Assembly (NCBI RefSeq): GCF_007795095.1
Contig: NZ_CP042218.1
Coordinates: 1,426,001-1,490,000, forward strand
Origin: Luteimonas granuli
GTDB taxonomy: Bacteria > Pseudomonadota > Gammaproteobacteria > Xanthomonadales > Xanthomonadaceae
Direction: 5' to 3'
Length of the DNA: 64,000 nt
In this document: in pieces, positions 9,172 to 17,256 of the stretch
Position numbering within the stretch: position 1 is the stretch's first letter
How the letters are laid out: the number at the start of each line of letters is the position of its first letter
The notes under the pieces: model-generated
Database searches by the model: none
What the model saw: the letters and a program-made list of their open reading frames with translations, nothing else
What the model was told of the DNA's origin: nothing
Translations under genes and position numbers: made by a program

Positions 9172-10395
9172 TCAGCCGCGCGCGTCGGCCACCAGACGCA
9201 CCCGCGCGAAGTTCCGTTTCCCGACCTGCAGCATGCCCTCGAATCCCGGTGCGAAGACGGTCGTCGAGTCCTCCACCACGGCGCCATCCACCTTCACCGC
9301 GCGCTCCTTGAGCTTGCGGTTGGCCTCGGAATTCGACGGCGTGATGCCGGCCGCGGTCAGCAGCGCCGCGATGCGCAGCCCCTCGGCCGGAACCGCCACC
9401 TCCTGCAGCGGCAGCAGCGACGTGTCGCCCTGCCCGGTCACCGCCGCGTGCCAGCCCGCGATCGCGGCCTCGGCCGCCGGGGCGTCGTGGAAGCGCGTGG
9501 CCAGCTCGCGCGCCAGCCGCAGCTTCACCTCGCGCGGATTGAGCGTGCCGGCGGCCACCTCGGCCCCGAGCTTCGCGGCTTCGTCGATGCCGATGTCGAA
9601 GCTCAGCAGCTCGATCCAGTCCCACATCAGCCCGTCGCCGATCTTCATGGTCTTGTTGACGATGTCGATCGCCGGCTCGGTGACGCCGATGTAGTTGCCC
9701 AGCGACTTGGACATCTTGTTGACGCCGTCCAGCCCGACCAGCAACGGCATGGTCAACACGATCTGGGGTTTCTGCCCGTGGTGCTCCTGCAGGCCGCGGC
9801 CCATCAGCAGGTTGAACTTCTGGTCGGTACCGCCGCACTCGACGTCGGCCTCCAGCGCGACCGAGTCGTAGCCCTGCACCAGCGGGTAGAGGAACTCGTG
9901 GATCGCGATCGGCTGCTGCGCCGCATAGCGCCTGGCGAAGTCGTCGCGCTCGAGCATGCGCGCCACCGTGTGCTGGCCGGCCAGACGGATCATGTCCGCG
10001 GCCGACATCCTGCCGAACCATTCGCTGTTGAAGCGCACCTCGGTGCGGCCCTCGTCGAGCACCTTGAACACCTGGTCGCGGTAGGTCTGCGCATTGGCCA
10101 GCACCTCCTCGCGCGACAGCGGCTTGCGGGTGGCGCTCTTGCCGGACGGGTCGCCGATCATCCCGGTGAAGTCGCCGATCAGGAAGATGACGGTGTGCCC
10201 CAGCTCCTGGAACTGTCGCAGCTTGTTGAGCAGCACCGTGTGCCCCAGGTGCAGATCCGGCGCGGTCGGGTCGAAGCCCGCCTTGACCCGCAGCGGGCGG
10301 CCCGCGGCCAGGCGGGCCTCGAGCTCCTCGCGCTTGAGGAGTTCGTCGGTACCGCGGGCGATGAGTTCGAGGGCCTGATCGGAGTTCTGGGACAC
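9172..10395 (-). CDS. tyrS: Tyrosyl-tRNA synthetase
   Basis: Predicted 407-aa class I aminoacyl-tRNA synthetase that charges tRNA-Tyr. The HIGH-type motif is HLGH at residues 49-52 ([14 protein letters not shown]) and the second signature is the canonical KMSKS at 227-231. The TyrS-specific [13 protein letters not shown] follows the tyrosine pocket. A C-terminal S4 RNA-binding domain (about 340-407; [19 protein letters not shown]) completes it. HLGH and KMSKS in this spacing mark the TyrZ-like/longer TyrS clade found in xanthomonads. The start at 10395 is the first Met and gives normal length. Its upstream region is shared with the divergent M23 peptidase gene. Confidence 0.95.
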   Translation of the reverse strand: MSQNSDQALELIARGTDELLKREELEARLAAGRPLRVKAGFDPTAPDLHLGHTVLLNKLRQFQELGHTVIFLIGDFTGMIGDPSGKSATRKPLSREEVLANAQTYRDQVFKVLDEGRTEVRFNSEWFGRMSAADMIRLAGQHTVARMLERDDFARRYAAQQPIAIHEFLYPLVQGYDSVALEADVECGGTDQKFNLLMGRGLQEHHGQKPQIVLTMPLLVGLDGVNKMSKSLGNYIGVTEPAIDIVNKTMKIGDGLMWDWIELLSFDIGIDEAAKLGAEVAAGTLNPREVKLRLARELATRFHDAPAAEAAIAGWHAAVTGQGDTSLLPLQEVAVPAEGLRIAALLTAAGITPSNSEANRKLKERAVKVDGAVVEDSTTVFAPGFEGMLQVGKRNFARVRLVADARG

Positions 10396-10497
10396 GGTTC
10401 TGGATCCTGCTGTGGGTGTCGGCCACGTGAAAACGTGACGTGGTTGGAATGCGCTGTTAATTTCAAGTTAAATTCTGGCCGGAGAGAAAATCCAGCC

Positions 10498-10515
10498 GCG
10501 TCAAACGTTTGACGC
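10498..10515. promoter_or_regulatory. 18-bp perfect palindrome overlapping the -35 box of the M23 gene
   Basis: GCGTCAAACGTTTGACGC is a perfect inverted repeat in the tyrS / M23 peptidase intergenic region. Its right half contains the TTGACG -35 element of the plus-strand promoter, so a bound dimeric regulator would block RNA polymerase. The regulator is unknown. A smaller hairpin (CACGT-GAAA-ACGTG, 10424-10437) lies closer to tyrS. Confidence 0.55.
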
Positions 10516-10537
10516 CTGATCTTCGCGTGATTATGGT
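10509..10537 (+). promoter_or_regulatory. Predicted sigma-70 promoter of the M23 peptidase gene
   Basis: The -35 hexamer TTGACG (10509-10514, 5 of 6 consensus) and -10 hexamer TATGGT (10532-10537, 4 of 6) are separated by 17 nt. Transcription would start near 10544, about 43 nt before the ATG at 10587. This is among the best sigma-70-like signals I found in this GC-rich window. Confidence 0.6.
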
Positions 10538-10586
10538 GGCCCCGTGACATGCCCGTCACGCGCGGGCTCAGGGGTCCGATCTCTCC

Positions 10587-12092
10587 ATGACCATGCACGA
10601 ATCGACCCCGTCGCAGGATGCGCAGCGCCGTGAGCGCGTCCGCCAGGACAACCTGCGCGAACTCGCGCGCCAGACCCTCATCTCCAGCCAGCAGACCGGC
10701 GCCGAAGCCGCGACTCCCGGTGGTCGCCGCTGGACGCGGCGCCAGTGGGCCCATGCCAGCCTCGCGGCCACCGCCGGCGCACTGCTGCTCGCCATCGTGC
10801 CGGGTTTCAACACCGCCGTCGACGCTCCGCACAGCCCCCGCCTGACCACCCTGTCGCTGACGCTGCCGGCGCTGCCCGCCCGGCCCCCGCTCGAACAGAC
10901 ACCGGCCACCGACTGGATGCTGGTGACGGTCGAGAAGGGCCAGACCCTGGGTGCGATCTTCAACGAGCTCGGGATTCCGGCTGCGTCCATGCACGCGCTG
11001 CTCGAGCAGCCCGGCGCGCGCCAGGCCCTGACCCGCCTGCGCCCCGGCGCCCAGCTCGGCTTCGCCTTCGAGGCGCCCACGGCCGAGGGCGGCCGGGGCG
11101 CGTTCTACGCGCTGCGCTACGACCGTGGCGAGACCGAGCGCGTCGTGCTGGCACTGGTCGACGAGGGGGTGGTCGAGACCGTCGTCGAGCGCCCGCTCGA
11201 GGTCCGCACCACCGTGGTCAGCGGAAAGGTCGGCCGCTCGCTGTTCCATTCCGCGCGCAAGCTCGGACTGTCGGGTTCGGCCATCAACAAGCTGACCGAC
11301 GAGATTTTCTCCTACGACATCGACTTCAACACCGACGTCACCCAGAACGACCGTTTCAGCGTGGTCGTCGAGCAGGTCTACCGCGAGGGCGAGCTGCTGC
11401 GCACCGGCAACGTGCTGGCGGCCGTCTTCACCGCCAAGGGCAAGCCGTTCACCGCCTTCCGCTTCGAGCATGACGGCAAGGTGGAGTACTACAACGAGGA
11501 AGGCCGGCCGCTGAAGAAGAGCTTCATCCGCATGCCGATCCAGTATGCGCGCCTGAGTTCACGCTTCGGCTCGCGCCGGCATCCGGTGAGCGGCAACGTG
11601 CGCCAGCACAAGGGCGTGGATTACGCCGCGCGCACCGGCACGCCGATCATGGCCGCCGGCGACGCCCGCGTGCAGTTCAAGGGCTGGCGCGGCGGCTACG
11701 GCAACACCGTGATCCTCGACCACGGCCGCGGCTACACCACGCTCTACGCGCACATGTCCGGCTTCGGCAACATCCGCCAGGGCCAGCGCATCAGCCAGGG
11801 CACGGTGATCGGCCGCGTCGGCAGCACCGGCCTGTCGACGGGCCCGCACCTCCATTACGAATTCCGCATCAACGGCGTGCATCGCAACCCGCTGCAGCAC
11901 ACGATGCCCGAGCCGGATCCGCTGAAGGGCACCGCCCTGGCCGCGTTCAAGGCCCAGACCGGCCCGGCGCTGGCGCGCATCCGCACGGTCGAGGACATCA
12001 TCTACGCCCAGGTGCCGACCGCCGGGGCCGGCGACGACACGCGCGTCGCCGGCAACCGCCGCGATGCCGGAACGGGCCGCGGCCGGGGCTGA
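10587..12092 (+). CDS. M23 family peptidoglycan DD-metallopeptidase (MepM/OapA type)
   Basis: Predicted 501-aa murein hydrolase. A basic cytoplasmic N-terminus (1-50) precedes one membrane helix (about 56-71, [18 protein letters not shown]). An OapA/LysM-like region follows ([21 protein letters not shown]), then a second helper domain and a C-terminal LytM domain. The zinc ligands are visible: HxxxD in [13 protein letters not shown], and HLHYE in [14 protein letters not shown], with YAHMSGFGN between. This is the active LytM pattern, unlike envC in this window. The family cleaves peptide cross-links to allow wall growth. ATGACCATG gives two possible starts. Its tail overlaps anmK by 29 bp, linking murein cleavage to recycling. 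Confidence 0.92.
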   Translation: MTMHESTPSQDAQRRERVRQDNLRELARQTLISSQQTGAEAATPGGRRWTRRQWAHASLAATAGALLLAIVPGFNTAVDAPHSPRLTTLSLTLPALPARPPLEQTPATDWMLVTVEKGQTLGAIFNELGIPAASMHALLEQPGARQALTRLRPGAQLGFAFEAPTAEGGRGAFYALRYDRGETERVVLALVDEGVVETVVERPLEVRTTVVSGKVGRSLFHSARKLGLSGSAINKLTDEIFSYDIDFNTDVTQNDRFSVVVEQVYREGELLRTGNVLAAVFTAKGKPFTAFRFEHDGKVEYYNEEGRPLKKSFIRMPIQYARLSSRFGSRRHPVSGNVRQHKGVDYAARTGTPIMAAGDARVQFKGWRGGYGNTVILDHGRGYTTLYAHMSGFGNIRQGQRISQGTVIGRVGSTGLSTGPHLHYEFRINGVHRNPLQHTMPEPDPLKGTALAAFKAQTGPALARIRTVEDIIYAQVPTAGAGDDTRVAGNRRDAGTGRGRG

Positions 12093-13245
12093 GCCCGCGT
12101 CGCGGGCCGCGCGGGAACCGGCGCCGGTGTCGCGCCCTCGCCGCTACCTCGGGCTGATGTCGGGCACCAGCGCGGACGGCATCGACGCCGCGCTGGTCGA
12201 CTTCGAAGGCGATCATCCGCAGGCGCGGCCTGCCCTGCGCTTCGCCCGCACCTACCCCTGGGATCCCGCACTGCGCGCGCGCCTGGTGGCGCTGGGCCAG
12301 CAGCACGCCACGCTGACGCTGGACGAGGTCGGGGCCCTGGACGTGGCCATCGGCCGCGCGTTCGCCGCCGCCGCGCTGCGCGCGCTCGAGGACTCGGGCA
12401 CCGCCGCCGACGAGGTCGTCGCCATCGGTTCCCACGGTCAGACGCTGCGCCACGACCCCCACGGACCGCTTCCCTTCACGCTGCAGCTGGGCTGCGCGGC
12501 CACCATCGTCGAGCGCACCGGGATCACCACGGTCGCCGGGTTCCGCGCCCGCGACGTCGCCGCCGGCGGCCAGGGCGCGCCGCTGGTGCCGGCGCTGCAC
12601 TCGGCCCTGCTGCACGACCCGGGCGAGGCGCGTGCGGTGCTCAATCTTGGCGGCATCGCCAACTTCACCCTGCTTCCGGCCTCCGGTCCGGTGCGCGGCT
12701 TCGACACCGGCCCCGCCAACGCCCTGATGGACGCCTGGTGCCTGCGCCACCTCGGCGAGGCCCATGACCGCGGCGGTGCCTTCGCCGCCGCGGGCCGCGT
12801 GGACGCCGCGCTGCTGGCGCGGCTGCTCGACGAGCCCTGGTTCTCGGTTGCACCGCCGAAGTCCACCGGACGCGACCGCTTCCACCTCGGCTGGGTGGAG
12901 GCGCGCCTGGCCGGCGACGAGGCTCCCGCCGACGTCCAGGCCACCCTGCTCGCCCTGACCGCACGCACCGTGGCCGACGCCCTGCGCGCGACCCAGCCCC
13001 GGACCGCGCGCCTGATCGCCTGCGGCGGCGGCGTGCACAATCCGCTGCTGATGGCGGCGCTGGCCGCAGAGCTTCCGGACCTGGTGGTCGAGTCGAGCGC
13101 CGCGCACGGGCTGGACCCGGATGCGATCGAGGCCATGGCCTTCGCCTGGCTGGCGCGGGAAACGCTGGCGGGCCGGCCGGGGAACATCGCCAGCGTCACC
13201 GGCGCCGCCGGGCCGCGGATCCTGGGCGCCATCCATCCGGCGTGA
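12064..13245 (+). CDS. anmK: Anhydro-N-acetylmuramic acid kinase
   Basis: Predicted 393-aa cytoplasmic kinase that hydrolyses and phosphorylates 1,6-anhydroMurNAc to MurNAc-6-phosphate in cell wall recycling. The family's opening motif [20 protein letters not shown] (ATP binding) is at about residues 28-47. Other conserved blocks are [36 protein letters not shown] and [14 protein letters not shown]. The ATG at 12064 lies inside the M23 gene; a GTG at 12127 just before the conserved core is a good alternative start. The overlap suggests co-expression with the M23 peptidase, and the convergent neighbour ampG encodes the muropeptide importer. Confidence 0.93.
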   Translation: MPERAAAGAEPASRAAREPAPVSRPRRYLGLMSGTSADGIDAALVDFEGDHPQARPALRFARTYPWDPALRARLVALGQQHATLTLDEVGALDVAIGRAFAAAALRALEDSGTAADEVVAIGSHGQTLRHDPHGPLPFTLQLGCAATIVERTGITTVAGFRARDVAAGGQGAPLVPALHSALLHDPGEARAVLNLGGIANFTLLPASGPVRGFDTGPANALMDAWCLRHLGEAHDRGGAFAAAGRVDAALLARLLDEPWFSVAPPKSTGRDRFHLGWVEARLAGDEAPADVQATLLALTARTVADALRATQPRTARLIACGGGVHNPLLMAALAAELPDLVVESSAAHGLDPDAIEAMAFAWLARETLAGRPGNIASVTGAAGPRILGAIHPA

Positions 13246-13286
13246 AGTCGCGCCGCCCTGGGCCGGCGGGCACGTGTGGGGTGGGG

Positions 13287-13547
13287 TCAGCGGCCGGTGC
13301 CGGGCGGGATCTGCCCGATCATCGAAAACACGCCGTCCGGCACGTCCTCCAGCGCGGCGATCGCGGCCTGCAGCACGTCGGCCTCGGAATTGTCGAAGTT
13401 CAACCCGCCGTCGCCCTCGACCGCGTACAGCCCCCGCTCCAGCAGGTGCAGCAGCGCATGCGACAGCTCCCAGCCACGACGCTCGGCCACCCGCCGGATG
13501 CGGTCGAGCAGCACCTCGTCGATGTCCTTGAGCACGATCTCGGTCAT
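13287..13547 (-). CDS. Small putative ribbon-helix-helix protein
   Basis: Predicted 86-aa protein I do not recognise with certainty. The N-terminus MTEIVLKDIDEVLLDRIRRVAERRGWELSHALLHLLERG has the beta-helix-helix layout of Arc/FitA-like DNA-binding antitoxins. The C-terminal half (NSEADVLQAAIAALEDVPDGVFSMIG) is acidic and helical, as in toxin-binding tails. No partner toxin gene adjoins it; it follows ampG by 11 bp on the same strand and is probably the last gene of xth-ampG. It is convergent with anmK. A regulator of the recycling genes is possible but unproven. Confidence 0.6.
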   Translation of the reverse strand: MTEIVLKDIDEVLLDRIRRVAERRGWELSHALLHLLERGLYAVEGDGGLNFDNSEADVLQAAIAALEDVPDGVFSMIGQIPPGTGR

Positions 13548-13558
13548 GGCCCGTTCCC

Positions 13559-14851
13559 TCAGGACCCGGCAGGCAGTGGAGGCGCTCCGGGCTCCTTGAT
13601 ACGCCGCCACAGCCATGCAAGCAAGAGCAGCGTCGGGACCACGGTGAGCGCGCTGAGTACGAAGAATACCGAGTACGACGTCGCTTCGACCAGGAACCCG
13701 GACACACCGCCGGCGAACTTGCCCGGCAGGTTCGCGAGCGAGACCAGCAGCGCGAACTGGGTGGCGGTGAAGTTGCGATCGGTCAACGAGGACATGAATG
13801 CGATCAGCACCACCCCCGCGAAGCCCTGGAACAGGTTGTCGGCGGTGATGGCCGCGTAGAACGCCCAGATCTGCGACGGATACTCGGCCATCAGCAGGAA
13901 GGCGAGGTTGGACAGCGCCACCCCGATCGCCGCCACCAGCAGCATGCGGCGGATGCCGAAGGCCGCCACGGCCATGCCGCCCGCGAACGCGCCAGCGATG
14001 CCCGCCCAGATCCCGTAGAGCTTGGCGACCGTGGCGATGTCGGCCTTGGTATAGCCCGAATCGAGGTAGAACGGCCCCGCCATCACCCCGATCACCTGGT
14101 CGGGGAACTTGAAGCAGCCGACGAATACCAGCAGCACGAGGCCCAGGGCCACGCCGTTGTTGGCGAAATAGCTCGCGAACGGCTGCCAGAACGCGCCCAC
14201 GAAATCGATCCTGCGCACCACGCTCGACTCCGGCGCCACCGGCTCCCGGCACAGCAGGGTGGCCGCGACCGGCAGCAGCATCAGCGCCGACATCGCCAGG
14301 TAGGCCCGGGGCCAGCCCTGGAACTCCGCCAGGTACAGCGCGCCGGCGCCGCCCAGGATCAGGCCGAAGCGATAGCCGAGCGTATAGGTCGCAGCCAGCG
14401 CCGCCTGCGCCTCTGCCGGGGCCACTTCGATACGGTAGGCATCGACCACCGAATCCTGGGTCGCGCCGGCGAACGAGCCGACCAGCACCCACGTCACCAG
14501 TCCGGCCACGCCCAGCTCCGGGCGCATCAGGGCCAGCGCGCCCAGGCTGACTGCCACCAGCAGCTGCGAGAACAGCAACCAGGAGCGGCGGCGGCCGAGG
14601 AAGGCCAGCAGCGGGAACGCATGGCGGTCGAGCAGGGGCGCCCACAGGAACTTCAGCAGGTAGAAGAAGCTGGCCAGGCTGATCAGGCCGATGCTGCCCA
14701 GGTCGAGGCCGACGTCGCGCAGGCGCGTGGACAGCGTCATCGACGCCAGCAGCAGGAAGGGCAGTCCCGAGCCGAAGCCCAGCACCAGCATGGTCAAGGC
14801 CGATGGCGTGCCGAACGCGCGACGGATGCCGCGCCAGCCCTTGTAGGACAC
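13559..14851 (-). CDS. ampG: AmpG-type anhydromuropeptide permease (MFS)
   Basis: Predicted 430-aa inner membrane transporter of the major facilitator superfamily with about 12 hydrophobic helices. The AmpG family signature is seen early: GFGSGLPFLLLASMTLSTRLRDVGLDLGSIGLISLASFFYLLKFLWAPLLDR, followed by GRRRSWLLFSQL and ATQDSVVDAYRIE. AmpG imports GlcNAc-anhydroMurNAc peptides from the periplasm. The nearby anmK and M23 peptidase genes support this assignment, giving cleavage, import and sugar phosphorylation in one neighbourhood. It lies 30 bp downstream of xth on the minus strand. Other AmpG-like MFS proteins import siderophores, so substrate is not proven. Confidence 0.85.
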   Translation of the reverse strand: MSYKGWRGIRRAFGTPSALTMLVLGFGSGLPFLLLASMTLSTRLRDVGLDLGSIGLISLASFFYLLKFLWAPLLDRHAFPLLAFLGRRRSWLLFSQLLVAVSLGALALMRPELGVAGLVTWVLVGSFAGATQDSVVDAYRIEVAPAEAQAALAATYTLGYRFGLILGGAGALYLAEFQGWPRAYLAMSALMLLPVAATLLCREPVAPESSVVRRIDFVGAFWQPFASYFANNGVALGLVLLVFVGCFKFPDQVIGVMAGPFYLDSGYTKADIATVAKLYGIWAGIAGAFAGGMAVAAFGIRRMLLVAAIGVALSNLAFLLMAEYPSQIWAFYAAITADNLFQGFAGVVLIAFMSSLTDRNFTATQFALLVSLANLPGKFAGGVSGFLVEATSYSVFFVLSALTVVPTLLLLAWLWRRIKEPGAPPLPAGS

Positions 14852-14881
14852 CGGGGGGGCCGCCGCCCGCCGCGGCCGTGT

Positions 14882-15709
14882 TCATTCGCGGTAGTCCACG
14901 ACCAGCGGCGCATGGTCGGAGAAGCGCGGCTCCGGGTGCACGGCGCAGGCTTCCACCCGTTGCGCCAGGCCCGGTGTCACGAACTGGTAGTCGATCCGCC
15001 AGCCCACGTTCTTCGCGCGCGCGGCGCCGCGGTTGCTCCACCAGGTGTATTCGTCGGCCGCGTCGGGCCGCAGCACGCGCAGCGCGTCGTGCCAGCCGTG
15101 CGTGGGTGCCTCGCACAGGCCGTCGCCGCAGGCGTCGGCGATCATCGTGTTGAGCCAGGCGCGCTCAGGCGGCAGGCAGCCGGAGTTCTTCTGGTTGCCG
15201 GTCCAGTTCCGGATGTCGTTGCGCGAGCGCACGATGTTCCAGTCGCCGCAGAGCACATAGTCGCGGCCGCTGGCCAGCCACTCGTCGAGGATCGGCTTCA
15301 GCCAGTCCATGACCTCGAACTTGAAGCCCTGGCGCAGCTCGCCCGACGAACCCGAGGGGATGTAGAACGAGACCACGCTGAGGTTGCCGAAGCGCGCCTC
15401 GATGTAGCGACCCTCGTCGTCGAACGGCGCCCAGCCCAGCGCGGTGCGCACCTCGTCGGGCTCGCGGCGGCTGTAGATCGCCACGCCACTGTAGCCCTTC
15501 TTCGTGATCGCGTCCTTGAACCAGGCCCGGTAGCCATCGGGCAGGAAGCCGGGATGCACGCCATCGCCGTCGGCCGCGGCGAGCTGGTGCTCCTGGGCCT
15601 TGGTCTCCTGCATGCAGAGGATGTCCGCGTCCTGGACGCGGAACCAGTCGAAGAATCCCTTGCTGGCGGCCGAACGGATGCCGTTGGCGTTGAAGCTGAT
15701 GATGCGCAT
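14882..15709 (-). CDS. xth: Exodeoxyribonuclease III
   Basis: Predicted 275-aa Mg-dependent AP endonuclease / 3'-5' exonuclease of base excision repair. It has the ExoIII order of motifs: SFNANGIRSA (Asn metal site), LCMQETKAQ (catalytic Glu), YSGVAIYSRR, CGDWNIVRS (Asp/Asn), RIDYQFVT and C-terminal SDHAPLVVDY (catalytic Asp-His). The true start is ATG at 15709; longer open frame upstream to 15958 has no homologous look. First gene of xth-ampG-small protein. About 210 bp of non-coding DNA separates it from divergent pyrE. Confidence 0.93.
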   Translation of the reverse strand: MRIISFNANGIRSAASKGFFDWFRVQDADILCMQETKAQEHQLAAADGDGVHPGFLPDGYRAWFKDAITKKGYSGVAIYSRREPDEVRTALGWAPFDDEGRYIEARFGNLSVVSFYIPSGSSGELRQGFKFEVMDWLKPILDEWLASGRDYVLCGDWNIVRSRNDIRNWTGNQKNSGCLPPERAWLNTMIADACGDGLCEAPTHGWHDALRVLRPDAADEYTWWSNRGAARAKNVGWRIDYQFVTPGLAQRVEACAVHPEPRFSDHAPLVVDYRE

Positions 15710-15921
15710 GGACTGCCGGTGCTGTGACGGGCGCGGCGGGCATCCGGCCCGCCGCCCGGCAAGGTTAGCGCACCGCCGCCACGACTGTGGGCGGCGGCAT
15801 CGGCACCGGCAGCAGCAACCGCACCGGTCACCGTCAGCGGCAGCGTTCCCGGTGGCGGCTCCGGCACCTCCACCCGCGGCCCGGGTAAAATGCGCCTTCC
15901 GCCGTTGCCGCCCCCGCGCCC

Positions 15922-16584
15922 ATGCCCGACCACCGCACCCGGTTCCTCCGCCTCGCACTGGAGGCCGAGGCCCTGCGCTTCGGCGAGTTCACGCTCAAGT
16001 CCGGGCGCGTGAGTCCCTACTTCTTCAACGCCGGCCGCTTCGATTCCGGCCCGGCGCTGGCAACGCTTGCGGCCTGCTACGCCGATGCCATCGACGCCGC
16101 CGGGCTGGAGTTCGACCTGCTGTTCGGTCCCGCCTACAAGGGCATCCCGCTGGCGACCGCGCTCGCCTGCGAGTACGCCCGCCGCGGTCGCGACCTGCCG
16201 CTGGCCTACAACCGCAAGGAAGCCAAGGATCACGGCGAGGGCGGCACCCTGGTCGGCGCGCCGCTGGCCGGCCGTCGCGTGCTGGTGGTCGATGATGTGC
16301 TCACCGCCGGTACCGCCGTGCGCGAGGCGCTGGCGCTGATCCGCATCGGCGGCGGCGAACCGGTGGGCGTGGCGATCGCGCTCGACCGCCAGGAGATCCT
16401 GGACGAGGCGTCCGGCGATCGCCGCTCGGCGGCGGCGCTGGTGACCGCCCACGAGGGCGTGCCGGTGGTGGCCATCGCCGGCCTCGCCGACCTGCTTGCG
16501 TTCACCGGCGAAAGCGGGACACTGACGACGGAGCGCGAGCGGCTGCTCGCCTATCGTGCGCGCTACGGCAGCGCGACCCGCTGA
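15922..16584 (+). CDS. pyrE: Orotate phosphoribosyltransferase
   Basis: Predicted 220-aa enzyme of de novo pyrimidine synthesis that forms OMP from orotate and PRPP. The PRPP-binding motif RVLVVDDVLTAGTAVREAL is at about residues 115-135. The orotate-binding LKSGRVSPYFFNAGRF is near the N-terminus and YNRKEAKDHGEGG forms the catalytic loop. The length matches proteobacterial PyrE (about 213). The start at 15922 leaves only a few residues before the first helix. The next gene follows after 27 bp on the same strand. Confidence 0.95.
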   Translation: MPDHRTRFLRLALEAEALRFGEFTLKSGRVSPYFFNAGRFDSGPALATLAACYADAIDAAGLEFDLLFGPAYKGIPLATALACEYARRGRDLPLAYNRKEAKDHGEGGTLVGAPLAGRRVLVVDDVLTAGTAVREALALIRIGGGEPVGVAIALDRQEILDEASGDRRSAAALVTAHEGVPVVAIAGLADLLAFTGESGTLTTERERLLAYRARYGSATR

Positions 16585-16611
16585 TTCGGCCGACCGGGGG
16601 GACGGACGCGA

Positions 16612-17241
16612 ATGAAGACCATCCATTGCATCGCCGGCGCGCTGGTCGCCGCGCTTCCGCTCGCGGCCGCGGCCCAGAAACCGTCCGCCGAAAAGAGGCT
16701 CTACTGCTGGAACGAGAACGGCGTCCAGGTCTGCGGCGACACCGTGCCGGCCAGCGCCATCGACCGTGCCCGCACGGAAATCAGCGCCACCAGCGGAAAT
16801 CGCACCGGCGAAGTGCCGCGCGCGCTCACCGACGACGAGCGCGTCGTGGCCGCGGTCGCGGCGCGCGCCGCGGCGGAAGCCGAGAAGGCAGAGGCCGACC
16901 GCAAGCGTCGCGACCTGGCCATGGTCGAGTCGTATGCGACCGAGAACGACCTGCGCCGCGCCTACGGCGAGCGCATCCTGCTGGTGGAGGAATCGCTCAG
17001 GACTTCGGAGCTCAGCATCACCAACCTGCGGCAGAGCCTGCTGTCGCTGCTGCGCCAGGCGGCCGAGCGCGAACTGCTCGGCCAGCCGGTGGGCAAGGCG
17101 CTGGCCGACGGCGTGCAGTCGCAGCACGGCGACCTGGTCCGGCAGCAGGCGATCATGGAGCGCCAGCTGGCCGACCGGGCCTCGCTGGGCAGCGACCTGG
17201 AGGCCGCGCTGCAGCGCTACCGGAACATGAAGGGGAGCTAG
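16612..17241 (+). CDS. Exported DUF4124-like coiled-coil protein
   Basis: Predicted 209-aa periplasmic protein of unknown function. A signal peptide (1-21, ending AAAAQ) is followed by RLYCWNENGVQVCGDTVPASAID, resembling the short DUF4124 module with its two cysteines that may form a disulfide. Most of the remainder is charged helix (AAAEAEKAEADRKRRDLAMVE and later LEAALQRYRNMKGS), likely a coiled coil. It lies 27 bp after pyrE and may be co-transcribed. It is convergent with the phosphohexomutase gene, with 15 bp between stops. Confidence 0.75.
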   Translation: MKTIHCIAGALVAALPLAAAAQKPSAEKRLYCWNENGVQVCGDTVPASAIDRARTEISATSGNRTGEVPRALTDDERVVAAVAARAAAEAEKAEADRKRRDLAMVESYATENDLRRAYGERILLVEESLRTSELSITNLRQSLLSLLRQAAERELLGQPVGKALADGVQSQHGDLVRQQAIMERQLADRASLGSDLEAALQRYRNMKGS

Positions 17242-17256
17242 CAGGCCCCCCGCCGG

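Noticed and set aside
13287-13547. Antitoxin of a toxin-antitoxin pair
   Set aside because: Ribbon-helix-helix-like N-terminus fits, but no toxin gene is adjacent; kept only as a putative DNA-binding protein.
15710-15921. Regulatory RNA or small gene between xth and pyrE
   Set aside because: Only GC-rich, Pro/Arg-biased frames and short imperfect repeats; no hairpin with T-tract or clear promoter found.
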